Shown: positions 21,598 through 29,877 of the stretch, in pieces
How positions within the stretch are numbered: the first letter of the stretch is position 1
Layout of the letters: every line of letters starts with the position of its first letter
From: Shimia sp047124445
GTDB taxonomy: Bacteria > Pseudomonadota > Alphaproteobacteria > Rhodobacterales > Rhodobacteraceae
Reading direction: 5' to 3'
DNA length: 64,000 bases
Assembly (NCBI RefSeq): GCF_047124445.1
Contig: NZ_CP138921.1
Location: forward strand, 2,790,001-2,854,000
Notes under the pieces: generated by a model
What the model saw: the letters and a program-made list of their open reading frames with translations, nothing else
Database searches by the model: none
What the model was told of the DNA's origin: nothing
Made by a program: the position numbers and the translations under genes

Positions 21598-21626
21598 GTT
21601 CTAAGCATAACACCAAACAGCCGCAA
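21598..21626 (-). promoter_or_regulatory. Putative rRNA operon promoter
   Basis: On the minus strand TTGCGG (21621-21626) and TAGAAC (21598-21603) are separated by 17 bp, preceded by an AAAAAGCGC upstream stretch and followed by CCCCCTTCACCGGCGGCG. This arrangement resembles rrn promoters of the Roseobacter group. The 300 bp further upstream (to 21940) hold no gene I can support. Confidence 0.5.
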
Positions 21627-21940
21627 GCGCTTTTTGCATCTTTTTACAGAATTCCAACAACTTTCTGGAAAACATCACAATATCAAAGCCTTAGACGAAC
21701 AGTTTTCCGCCGAGAACACAGCAACAGCCGAAACCAAGGTTAATAAACACCCCACATCCCCAGACTCACACAAAGACTCACACCAATGACCCCCAAGACT
21801 CGCCGCGCAACACCCAGCTAAGGGACAAAAACCAACGTCGGTATCATGTCGGTATCGTGGCTGTTTCGCGGAGGTGCGGAAAGAACGGCAAAGAGGCTGT
21901 CGTTTCTGAAGGGTGAAGAGACAGGACGAGTAATCAAGAG

Positions 21941-22819
21941 TTACCGCAACAGCGGATCGGACAGAAGATTGGCGATCTCTTCTAGACCTACCCTGCGCCG
22001 GGATGGATGCGGCAGGGTCATCACCAGCGCCTTGCCGGTTACGACCTCAGTCTCCGACACGCGGCACAGCGCGCCGCTCTCAATGAATGGCGCGATCAGG
22101 CAGCCATGGGCCATCAACAGACCCGCGCCGGATTTGGCCTCTTCCACGGCCAGACCATAGAGAGAGTATTTGGGACCCGTCGTTGGATCCCCCACATCTG
22201 TCCCTGTGGCCTCGGACCAGAGGCGCCAATCTTCGGACCAGGTTTGATCATGCAGGAGCGGCGTGTCGCTGAACGCGTGGCTTTCCAACAAAGCAGGCGC
22301 GCAGACCGGGAACAGGACGTCCTCTGCCAGCACCCGTTCTTCAGGCACCCCAGTTGGCGCGTCAATGAACAGCGCGAGATCAAACAGGTCCCGCGTGAGA
22401 CTGGGCGGGGTTTCCATCGCGGTCACGGAGATCTTCAGCTCAGGACGTAGCGCGCGAAGATGGCCCAAGCGCGGCGGCAACCAGAGCTGCGCCACAGACG
22501 GGAGCGCAGCAATGTGGATTTCAGTGGTGGGGCTCAGATTGCGCAGGGCTTGGGTGGCTTCGGCCATTGCGTCAAAGGCCCGCGTGAAGGCCTTGGCCAC
22601 ATCTCGCCCCTCAGCAGTCAGCGACACCCCCTGAGCTTGACGGCGAAACAGAGTGACCTGCGCCCAGGCTTCCACCGCTTTGATGTGTTGGGACACCGCG
22701 CCCGGCGTGACGCCGAGTTCCTCCCCTGCCGCGACAAAGCTTTGCAGACGAGCGGCAGCCTCAAACGCACGCAGGGCATTCAAGGGCGGACCTTTAGGGC
22801 GGTTGGGCAAAACGGACAT
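21941..22819 (-). CDS. LysR family transcriptional regulator, GcvA-like
   Basis: 292 aa. Begins LNALRAFEAAARLQSFVAAGEELGVTPGAVSQHIKAVE, the diagnostic GcvA-type DNA-binding domain, followed by an effector domain (EIHIAALPSVAQLWLPPRL). It is divergent from the SHMT-like gene with 97 bp between starts, so regulation of one-carbon or amino-acid chemistry is a fair inference. Confidence 0.9.
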   Translation of the reverse strand: MSVLPNRPKGPPLNALRAFEAAARLQSFVAAGEELGVTPGAVSQHIKAVEAWAQVTLFRRQAQGVSLTAEGRDVAKAFTRAFDAMAEATQALRNLSPTTEIHIAALPSVAQLWLPPRLGHLRALRPELKISVTAMETPPSLTRDLFDLALFIDAPTGVPEERVLAEDVLFPVCAPALLESHAFSDTPLLHDQTWSEDWRLWSEATGTDVGDPTTGPKYSLYGLAVEEAKSGAGLLMAHGCLIAPFIESGALCRVSETEVVTGKALVMTLPHPSRRRVGLEEIANLLSDPLLR

Positions 22820-22916
22820 GAGATAGCCTTAGTTTTTCTACGCCAAGAAATAGCAAATCTGATTTGCGTTGTCAGGGGAGCCTGTCACTTTGGGATCAAA
22901 CACAGAGGGATGAGAC

Positions 22917-24227
22917 ATGACATTGGATTTCAGAGACTGGGTGCCAGAGGCAAGTGAAACCCTGGTGCGCGACATTGCCAAACGGACGGCGAACACATCC
23001 CCGTCGGATATTCTGGCCCGGATCGAGGGCCTTGCAGCCAAGAACCGCGACATTCATGAGCGGGCGTGTTTCAACCTCAACCCCGCCACCAATGTGATGA
23101 ACCCACGGGCCGAAGCGCTGTTGGCCTCCGGCATCGGGTCACGTCCGTCGCTGGGCTACCCGGGGGACAAATACGAGATGGGGCTGGAGGCGATTGAAGA
23201 GATTGAGGTGATTGCGGCGGAACTGGCCGCGGAAGTGTTTGACGCCAAGTTTGCCGAGATCCGTGTGCCGTCGGGCGCAATTGCCAACCTCTATGGATTT
23301 ATGGCGACCTGCAAACCGGGCGATACCATCATTGCGCCGCCGGCCACCATTGGCGGGCACGTGACCCATCATGTGGCTGGCTGCGCCGGGCTGTTTGGGC
23401 TGCGCACGGTGATGGCCCCGACGGATGCGGATGGCTACACCGTGGACTTGGACGCGCTGCGGGCGCTTGTGTTGAAGGAGCAGCCGAAGCTGATCACCAT
23501 TGGTGGCAGCCTGAACCTTTTTGAACATCCGGTGAAAGAAGTGCGTGCGATTGCCGATGAGGTGGGTGCCAAGGTGATGTTTGATGCGGCCCACCAATGC
23601 GGGATCATTGCGGGCAAGGCGTGGCGGAACCCGCTGACCGAGGGGGCGCATTTCATGACCATGAGCACCTACAAAAGCCTTGGCGGTCCGGCAGGGGGAT
23701 TGATTGTCAGCAATGATGCGGAGATTGCCAAGGCGCTGGACGCCATTGCCTTCCCTGGCATGACGGCAAACTTTGATGCGGCCAAGTCGGCGGCGCTGGC
23801 GGTGACCATGTTGGACTGGCGCAGTTTTGGCACGGCCTATGCGGAGGAAATGATTGCCATGGCGCAGGCTTTGGCGGCGGCGTTGAAAGCCAGAGGCGTG
23901 CCAGTGTTTGCGGGACGCAACGGCCACACGCAGTCCCACCAGTTTGCAATTCTGGCGGAAAGCTATGGCGGCGGACAGGCAGCGTCCAAAGTTTTGCGCA
24001 AGGCAGGGTTCCTGGCCTGCGGCATTGGCCTGCCAGTGGCAGACGTTGCCGGTGACATGAATGGGCTGCGCATTGGCACGCCGGAACTGGTGCGCTGGGG
24101 CATGACCGCGGGAGATGCAGACCGCTTGGCCGGATTGATTGCCGAGGGTTTGGCTGGCGAAGGTGTGGCCGCCGAAGTCAGCGCCTGGCGGCAGAGCTTT
24201 GACACAGTGCAGTTTGTGCACAGCTAA
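22917..24227 (+). CDS. Serine hydroxymethyltransferase-like PLP enzyme
   Basis: 436 aa fold-type I PLP protein. The expected SHMT sites are present in diverged form: SLGYPGDKY (78-85), GGHVTHH (147-152), DAAHQCG with Asp223 and His226, and the PLP lysine Lys253 in STYKSLGGPAGG, where classical GlyA has TTHKTLRGPRGG. The divergence suggests a paralog acting on another beta-hydroxy or alpha-methyl amino acid rather than the housekeeping enzyme. AGAGGGATG is upstream of the ATG. Divergent from the GcvA-like regulator. Confidence 0.78.
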   Translation: MTLDFRDWVPEASETLVRDIAKRTANTSPSDILARIEGLAAKNRDIHERACFNLNPATNVMNPRAEALLASGIGSRPSLGYPGDKYEMGLEAIEEIEVIAAELAAEVFDAKFAEIRVPSGAIANLYGFMATCKPGDTIIAPPATIGGHVTHHVAGCAGLFGLRTVMAPTDADGYTVDLDALRALVLKEQPKLITIGGSLNLFEHPVKEVRAIADEVGAKVMFDAAHQCGIIAGKAWRNPLTEGAHFMTMSTYKSLGGPAGGLIVSNDAEIAKALDAIAFPGMTANFDAAKSAALAVTMLDWRSFGTAYAEEMIAMAQALAAALKARGVPVFAGRNGHTQSHQFAILAESYGGGQAASKVLRKAGFLACGIGLPVADVAGDMNGLRIGTPELVRWGMTAGDADRLAGLIAEGLAGEGVAAEVSAWRQSFDTVQFVHS

Positions 24228-24254
24228 AGAAAGAGAGCGGCGAGAGCGTACGGT

Positions 24255-24872
24255 TCACGCCGCCTGACGTTTTACAGGCGGCGCGGCGCGTTTCTTCGGC
24301 AGCTTGCGGATTGCGATCAGGCCGATGACAACCGCGAGATAGATGTAAGGCTCATACTCAAAGCCCTTGGTCTGCATGATGTAGTGCACGCCACCTAGCG
24401 CCACGGCGAGGTATGTCGCTTTGTGCAGCTTGCGCCAGCGCGGGCCAAGCTTGCGGATCGACAGGTTGTTGGAGGTGATCGCCAGCGGTAGCTGAATTAC
24501 CAAAGAGATCATGCCGACAATGATGTAGGGGCGTTTGACGATGTCAGCTTTGACTTGGCTGAGGATCTGCACATCCAACACCATCCACACAAGGAAGTGC
24601 AGAAGGATGTAGAAGAAGGAGATCACGCCCAGCGCCCGGCGCCAGCTCAGAAAGCTGATCTTGGTGAACCGACGCAGAGGGGTCACCAGCAGGACCGCTA
24701 TCAGCACCTGCAGCCCAACCTTGCCCAGCGCGTGCTCCATGGCTTTCACAGGGTCAACCCCCAGGCCACCGGTGAAACCCGCGTAAATCAGCCATGCCGG
24801 ATAAGCCGCCCCAATAAGATAGAGCAGCCAGCTAGGCGTTTTGCGCAGGAGGGTGTTTACAGTGTCGATCAT
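24255..24872 (-). CDS. msrQ: Methionine sulfoxide reductase heme membrane subunit MsrQ
   Basis: 205 aa with six hydrophobic segments and heme-ligand histidines in FYILLHFLVW and LGGVHYIMQTK, the MsrQ/YedZ pattern. It passes electrons from the membrane to MsrP, which repairs oxidised periplasmic methionines. Two ATGs lie next to each other; 24872 gives AAAGG a better spacing, while 24875 overlaps the stop of the preceding small gene as TGATG. Either way translation is coupled. Confidence 0.9.
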   Translation of the reverse strand: MIDTVNTLLRKTPSWLLYLIGAAYPAWLIYAGFTGGLGVDPVKAMEHALGKVGLQVLIAVLLVTPLRRFTKISFLSWRRALGVISFFYILLHFLVWMVLDVQILSQVKADIVKRPYIIVGMISLVIQLPLAITSNNLSIRKLGPRWRKLHKATYLAVALGGVHYIMQTKGFEYEPYIYLAVVIGLIAIRKLPKKRAAPPVKRQAA

Positions 24873-24874
24873 CA

Positions 24875-25090
24875 TCAGCCTTTGCAGCAGCTGTCGCCCT
24901 GTTGAATTGGCGGACAGAGTACGTCGCCATAGGAACAAAAGACGCAGCAATCCCCAGCCTTGGGGCGCAGCACTACGCTACAACCCGGACATTCCAGAAA
25001 GAACTGACAGGCATCGGTGGGCATCTCAAACGCCTGAACATGCCCACAAGTGGGGCAAGTCAGAGTGGAGGTGAGAATGGCCGCGCGCAT
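24875..25090 (-). CDS. GDCCVxC-domain small cysteine-rich protein between msrP and msrQ
   Basis: 71 aa from ATG 25090, which lies 4 bp after the msrP stop. It has a zinc-ribbon-like CPTCG (12-16 region) and ECPGC, then GDCCVFCSYGDVLCPPIQ and a terminal CC, ten cysteines in all. GDCCVxC proteins exist in cysteine and selenocysteine forms; this one has only cysteines. Its stop overlaps the msrQ start. A role in redox relay, cofactor insertion or metal protection of the MsrPQ system is inferred from position only. Confidence 0.8.
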   Translation of the reverse strand: MRAAILTSTLTCPTCGHVQAFEMPTDACQFFLECPGCSVVLRPKAGDCCVFCSYGDVLCPPIQQGDSCCKG

Positions 25091-25094
25091 GGTC

Positions 25095-25997
25095 TTAGTA
25101 GTTTTTGCGCAGGTCCATGCCTTCGTAAAGGCTGGCGACCTCTTTCTCATAGCCGTTGAACATCAGGGTCGGAATGCGTTTGGCAAAGAACCCGCCGCCG
25201 ATGGGACGCTCAGAAGCTTGGGACCAGCGCGGGTGGTCCACTTCCGGGTTTACGTTGGAATAGAAGCCGTATTCGCCGGGGATGGATTTGTTCCAGCTGG
25301 TGGGCGGCTCTTTGTCGGTCAGCGTGATGCGCACGATGGATTTGATCGATTTGAAACCGTATTTCCACGGCACCACCAGACGGATCGGCGCGCCGTTTTG
25401 TTTGGGCATGTCTTTGCCGTAGATGCCTGTCGCCATCAGGGTCAGCGGGTGGTTGGCCTCATCCAGGCGCAGGCCTTCGACGTAGGGCCAATCCAGGAAA
25501 GGCGAGTTCTGGCCAATCATTTCTTTGGGGCGGTAGAGCGTTTCGAAGGCCACGTATTTGGCGGAGGATTGCACGCCCGCGAGGTCCAGCAGGTCTTTCA
25601 GTTCAAAACCGTTCCACGGCACCACCATTGACCAGGCTTCGACACAGCGGAAGCGGTAGATGCGCTCCTCAATGGTCATCTTGGAGAGGATGTCAGAAAG
25701 CGCGTAGTCGCCGGGGCGGTCGACCATGCCGTCGATCTTGATGCTCCAAGGCTTGGTGGTCAGGCGGTGGGCGTGTTTGGCGGGGTCTTCCTTGCCGGTG
25801 CCGAATTCATAGAAGTTGTTGTACTGGGTGATGACATCAAAATCGGTCGGGGTGAGCTCAGAGGCGGCGTGTGCTTTGGGCGCAAGGGCAGCGAGGCCGA
25901 GACCTGCCATGCCGGCCATGACCTGGCGGCGGCTCAGATAGGCGGACTTCGGGGTCACGTCGCCCTGTGTGAGGTCATTGGTCCAGCGGTGCGCCAT
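25095..25997 (-). CDS. msrP: Methionine sulfoxide reductase molybdenum subunit MsrP
   Basis: 300 aa with a Tat-type leader (SRRQVMAGMAGLGLAALAP, 22-40). The molybdopterin ligand Cys118 lies in YRFRCVEAWSMVVPW, the hallmark of the sulfite-oxidase-fold MsrP/YedY proteins. It repairs methionine sulfoxide in periplasmic proteins. First gene of the operon with the GDCCVxC gene and msrQ. Confidence 0.95.
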   Translation of the reverse strand: MAHRWTNDLTQGDVTPKSAYLSRRQVMAGMAGLGLAALAPKAHAASELTPTDFDVITQYNNFYEFGTGKEDPAKHAHRLTTKPWSIKIDGMVDRPGDYALSDILSKMTIEERIYRFRCVEAWSMVVPWNGFELKDLLDLAGVQSSAKYVAFETLYRPKEMIGQNSPFLDWPYVEGLRLDEANHPLTLMATGIYGKDMPKQNGAPIRLVVPWKYGFKSIKSIVRITLTDKEPPTSWNKSIPGEYGFYSNVNPEVDHPRWSQASERPIGGGFFAKRIPTLMFNGYEKEVASLYEGMDLRKNY

Positions 25998-26121
25998 GTG
26001 GGGTCTCTCCTATTGCGTTGAGATCGTGATAGCGCAGGCAGTGGGACCCACGCCACACAAGCATGGTCACGATGGTGTGGGGCGATTGTAACGTTTGGCG
26101 CCAGTGGGATGTGATGGAGCT

Positions 26122-26152
26122 TGGGGGCAAGCCCCCATACCCCCGGGATATT
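26122..26152. repeat. Intergenic hairpin element, copy 1
   Basis: Stem TGGGGGC-AA-GCCCCCA (26122-26137) followed by ACCCCCGGGATATT. A second element of the same form, a short GC hairpin followed by CCCCGGGATTTT, occurs at 60930-60962. It lies just downstream of the glutamate-synthase-like gene stop and may act in transcript ends. Confidence 0.5.
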
Positions 26153-26175
26153 TGAAGACTGTGAAAGCAGAGAGG

Positions 26176-27672
26176 CTACATGGCACCGGGGCGCGGGAAG
26201 ACCTCGTTCATTGGCACCGAGCGGCCGTTGGGCTGTACCAGTCGCACGTGGCGGCGGCGCAGCTTGCGAGGCTCGGACACGCCGACGGAGTGGGCGATGA
26301 CCTCGACCTCTTTCACCAGGGCCTGAGCATAGCGGGCGACGCGGGGGGCTTTTCGGTCCACCACGAGACCTTTTTGAAAGCGCGGGTCGTGGGTGGTGAT
26401 GCCGGTGGGGCAGGTGTTTTTGTTGCACTTGAGCGCCTGAATGCAGCCCAGCGCAAACATGAAGCCACGGGCGGAGACCACAAAGTCTGCGCCAGCGGCC
26501 AGCGCCCAGGCGATGTCGCCGGGATTGACCAGCTTGCCAGACGCAATCAGGCGGATGCGGTCGTGCAGCTCAAACTCATCGCGCAGATCAGCGACCAATG
26601 GCAGCGCCTCGCGGACGGGCATGCCCACCAGATCCATCAGCGGCATCGGAGCTGCGCCGGTGCCACCTTCGCCGCCGTCGATGGTGATAAAATCGGGCGC
26701 CATATCCGCTCCACGCCGGGCGATGGCTTCAAAGAACTCGCGCATGGTGAGTTCCGCGCCAACCACCGTTTTGATGCCAACGGGCTTGCCAGTAACTTCG
26801 CGGATGTGGGCGAGGAAATCCAGGAGGTGATCAAAGTTATCAATTTCGCGGTGGCGGTTGGGGGAGATGCCGTCCTGCCCGACCTGAAGCCCGCGGATTT
26901 TGGCAATCTCCTCAGTGACCTTTTCGCCCGGAAGGATGCCGCCTTTGCCGGGCTTGGCGCCTTGAGCCATTTTCACCTCAAACATGCGGATAGCCTCGTG
27001 GCTGGCAATCTCGCGCAGCTTGGTGTCATCCAGCCCGCCTTCAGCATTGCGCACGCCAAATTTGGCGGTGCCAATTTGGTAGACCAGATCACAGCCGCCT
27101 TCATAGTGAAACGGGCTGACCCCACCCTCGCCGGTGTTGAGCCAGATGCCCGCCTCTGCCGCACCGTGGCTCAGTGCCTGCACCGCTGGCTTGGACAGTG
27201 CGCCGTAGCTCATGCCGGAGATGTTGAAGAACGAGGGTGCGAGATAGGGCGTGCGGGCTGTGGGGCCAATCAGCAGCGGCTCGGATTTGGCATATTCATC
27301 GTCCAGCGGCGGGAACGGATCGTTCACAAAGATCGGCGTGCCGGGCACGTTGAGATTTCGGGTGGAGCCAAAGGCGATGGTGTTGGATTTGCCCTCCCCT
27401 GCTCGGCCCACCCATTCCCGTTGAGCCCGGTTAAACGGCAGCTCCTCGCGGTCCATGGCAAAGAAATACTGCCGGAAGAACTCGCCCAACTCGGAGAAGA
27501 TATGACGGAAGCGGCCAATCACAGGATAGTTGCGCCGGATCGCATCGCCGGTCTGGTTGCGGTCGATGATGAAGAGGATGATCGCCGCCACCACCAGAAG
27601 CGCGAAGATCAGCACAAAGGTCAGGCCGAGAAAGTTGACCACATCAAAGGCTGTTTCCATTGTGCTTTCCAT
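26176..27672 (-). CDS. Membrane-anchored FMN-binding glutamate synthase-like protein
   Basis: 498 aa from ATG 27672 (AAGGGAG seven bases upstream). One N-terminal membrane segment (about 13-36) precedes a GltS/GltB FMN-barrel domain: SGMSYGALSKPAVQALSHGA, IDGGEGGTGAAP, SGKLVNPGDIAWALAAGADFV. The cysteine cluster LGCIQALKCNKNTCPTG matches the [3Fe-4S] site of glutamate synthases. There is no glutaminase domain or small subunit nearby, so the physiological reaction is not known. Single gene. Confidence 0.85.
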   Translation of the reverse strand: MESTMETAFDVVNFLGLTFVLIFALLVVAAIILFIIDRNQTGDAIRRNYPVIGRFRHIFSELGEFFRQYFFAMDREELPFNRAQREWVGRAGEGKSNTIAFGSTRNLNVPGTPIFVNDPFPPLDDEYAKSEPLLIGPTARTPYLAPSFFNISGMSYGALSKPAVQALSHGAAEAGIWLNTGEGGVSPFHYEGGCDLVYQIGTAKFGVRNAEGGLDDTKLREIASHEAIRMFEVKMAQGAKPGKGGILPGEKVTEEIAKIRGLQVGQDGISPNRHREIDNFDHLLDFLAHIREVTGKPVGIKTVVGAELTMREFFEAIARRGADMAPDFITIDGGEGGTGAAPMPLMDLVGMPVREALPLVADLRDEFELHDRIRLIASGKLVNPGDIAWALAAGADFVVSARGFMFALGCIQALKCNKNTCPTGITTHDPRFQKGLVVDRKAPRVARYAQALVKEVEVIAHSVGVSEPRKLRRRHVRLVQPNGRSVPMNEVFPRPGAM

Positions 27673-27731
27673 CACTGGCTCCCTTCTGGCGCGTCATGCC
27701 TAAAGTGCCGCCCGTTTAGGGAGAGAGCAAG

Positions 27732-28400
27732 TCACGATTGGGCAACAGCCGCGTGAGGGAGGTGCAACAATTTTGGGAGTTTAGCCATGTCGTCAAACAG
27801 GGCATCACAAATGGGGGCAAGGCGCGTTGGATCGGTTTCAGCGACATAGCCAAAGGTGCGCATACCGGCGGCTTTGCCTGCCTTCGCACCTGTTGGGCTG
27901 TCCTCAATCACGACACATCGCGCGGGTGCGATGTTGGCCAGTTTGGCAGCGTACAGATACACATCCGGCGCGGGCTTGGGTGCAGGCACATCTTCGCGGG
28001 AGTAAATACGTCCGTCAAAGCGTTCTTTGAGGCCGCAGGCCGTCAACGTGATGTCCATCTTGGCATGCGGGCCATTAGAACAGACCGCATAGGGAATGTG
28101 GGCGTGATCCAGATGGTCCAACACATTCGAGACACCCGGGATCACCTCGCACTGCGCGGCTAGCCCGGCAAACATCTCGCCATAGATGAGATCAAGCCAG
28201 TTGCTTTCGAGAGTGGCGCCCATCGAATGCGCCGTGTCGCGCACGCCAGCCATGGTGCCCCCCACAAAGAGAGTGACAATTTGCTCCAATGGCAGTGACA
28301 GACCACGCGCGGCGAGGTTTTCCTGAATGATGCGATTGGTGACGGCTTCGCTATCAACCAGAACACCATCACAATCAAACAGGACGAGGTCCGGCGTCAT
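27732..28400 (-). CDS. HAD family hydrolase, phosphoglycolate phosphatase/beta-phosphoglucomutase-like
   Basis: 222 aa. Motif I FDCDGVLVDSE has nucleophile Asp9 and acid/base Asp11; motif II is VCSNG; motif III and IV are KPAPDVY and VIEDSPTG. Subfamily I with a helical cap. The ATG overlaps the dgt stop (TGATG), so it is coupled to nucleotide turnover. Phosphatase on a small sugar or nucleotide phosphate is inferred. Confidence 0.88.
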   Translation of the reverse strand: MTPDLVLFDCDGVLVDSEAVTNRIIQENLAARGLSLPLEQIVTLFVGGTMAGVRDTAHSMGATLESNWLDLIYGEMFAGLAAQCEVIPGVSNVLDHLDHAHIPYAVCSNGPHAKMDITLTACGLKERFDGRIYSREDVPAPKPAPDVYLYAAKLANIAPARCVVIEDSPTGAKAGKAAGMRTFGYVAETDPTRLAPICDALFDDMAKLPKLLHLPHAAVAQS

Positions 28401-29794
28401 CAGGCAGTTCCAGAAACCAACTTCGCCACTTCTAGCGCGTAACGATCGGTCATACCTGAAACAAAGTCGGCCATGGCGTGCAGAGCTTCGTAGTTAGAGG
28501 AAACACCCCGCATATCCAGCGCTACTGCCCGCACCAGTTGCCGCTCGTAGTCAGGCAAATTGCCGTCATCCCAGCCCGCATTTTTCAACGCTTCATAGGC
28601 AGGCAAAATGCCATCCAGAACAGTACAGATCAGGTTCCGTCCCCGCACCTCAAGCTTGGTTTTACGAGGGGCCACGAAGAGCTGCTCATTGGCCACTTCC
28701 CGAATGTCGCGGAACTTTTGACCAAGCGCGGAGTCATTCATCAACTCTCCGGAATAACGCCCTTCCATAATCGCATCGTATTGCTCCTGAAAGGCAACCA
28801 CACACGCGTCGATCGCACAGCCAATTGCCCGGGCCCGAAGGTAGCTGATGTGTTCGTATTCTGTGTAGGTTCCTAAATCGTTTGGCTTCTTGCCAATCAG
28901 GGGCGACAACAGTGACTCCACCTGCGCAAAACTGAGATCACCAGCGCTAAACCCATCCTCCAGATCAACGATGTTGTAGCAAATGTCATCGGCAGCCTCG
29001 ACAAGGAACACCAGAGGATGGCGGCGCCACCAAATATGGCCTTTCTCTGTGCGCTCCTCGATCAAGCCCAATGCATTGGCAGTTTGGGCAAATATCTCTT
29101 GCTCACCTTCAAAAAAACCAAACTTCTTCGCCCCTGCATAGATGTGATTTTTCACCTCCGAGGCAGGAACTCCCTCAGCTGCTTTTTCCGACTTTAGCGC
29201 TTTGGAGCACGCTGCCGACATCGGATACTTGGTAAAGGCCCCAATTACAGCATTGGAAAGGTCCATGCCGCGCTCACCGCGATACATCTCCAGCCGAGTG
29301 AGGATACGGTAACCTTGCGCATTGCCTTCAAACTTGGCGAATTCTTCCCACAGAGTTTCATCCACGCCTTTGAACAACCCTTCAGACGTTTCAAACCGCT
29401 CTTTATACCACGCGCCAATGGTGGCTTCCCCAGAATGGCCAAACGGTGGATTGCCAATGTCATGCGCCAAAGCAGCTGCGTGAATATTACCAGCGACCCG
29501 ATGCGCCTCTCCGGGCTGGATGTCGCCCCGCTTTTCCAGCCAGTGACCAACCTGCATGCCCAAATTGCGCCCCACGCTTGCCACCTCTGAAGAGTGGATC
29601 ATGCGGTGGCGCAGATGGTCGTTGGCGTATAGCGGATGCACCTGCGTTTTATTGGCCAGCCGGCGGAAAGACGCAGAGAAAATGATGCGGTCAGCGTCCT
29701 GCGTGTAGTTGGGGCGACCCGGATCTTCTGGCAAGCCGGGTTTGCCCGGGCGTTCCGCGTTCAACAGTTTTTGCCATGTCATCCGTTGTGTCAT
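28400..29794 (-). CDS. dgt: Deoxyguanosinetriphosphate triphosphohydrolase-like protein
   Basis: 464 aa HD-domain dNTPase. Metal ligands lie at His63 in the LRHRMIHSSEV region and His111-Asp112 in AAALAHDIGNPPFGHSGE, with the next ligand Asp in VEAADDICYNIVDLEDG. It splits dNTPs to deoxynucleoside and triphosphate and trims dNTP pools. It starts 84 bp after the clpB stop with the clpB terminator in between, and it is coupled to a HAD phosphatase. Confidence 0.92.
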   Translation of the reverse strand: MTQRMTWQKLLNAERPGKPGLPEDPGRPNYTQDADRIIFSASFRRLANKTQVHPLYANDHLRHRMIHSSEVASVGRNLGMQVGHWLEKRGDIQPGEAHRVAGNIHAAALAHDIGNPPFGHSGEATIGAWYKERFETSEGLFKGVDETLWEEFAKFEGNAQGYRILTRLEMYRGERGMDLSNAVIGAFTKYPMSAACSKALKSEKAAEGVPASEVKNHIYAGAKKFGFFEGEQEIFAQTANALGLIEERTEKGHIWWRRHPLVFLVEAADDICYNIVDLEDGFSAGDLSFAQVESLLSPLIGKKPNDLGTYTEYEHISYLRARAIGCAIDACVVAFQEQYDAIMEGRYSGELMNDSALGQKFRDIREVANEQLFVAPRKTKLEVRGRNLICTVLDGILPAYEALKNAGWDDGNLPDYERQLVRAVALDMRGVSSNYEALHAMADFVSGMTDRYALEVAKLVSGTA

Positions 29795-29827
29795 CGTGCC
29801 TTGCCGTTTTGTTGTATCGTCATCTCA

Positions 29828-29858
29828 TGAAAAAGGCCCGCCAACGCGGCAGGCCTTT
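29828..29858 (-). terminator. Intrinsic terminator of clpB
   Basis: On the minus strand CAAAGGCCTGCC-GCGTT-GGCGGGCCTTTTTC forms a GC-rich stem followed by five T. Confidence 0.85.
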
Positions 29859-29877
29859 GATGTGTTGTACCTAACAG

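Noticed and set aside
26095..27756. Long plus-strand open frame (553 codons) over the glutamate-synthase-like gene
   Set aside because: It is the antisense shadow of a conserved protein; its product is rich in His, Gln and Arg with no domain.
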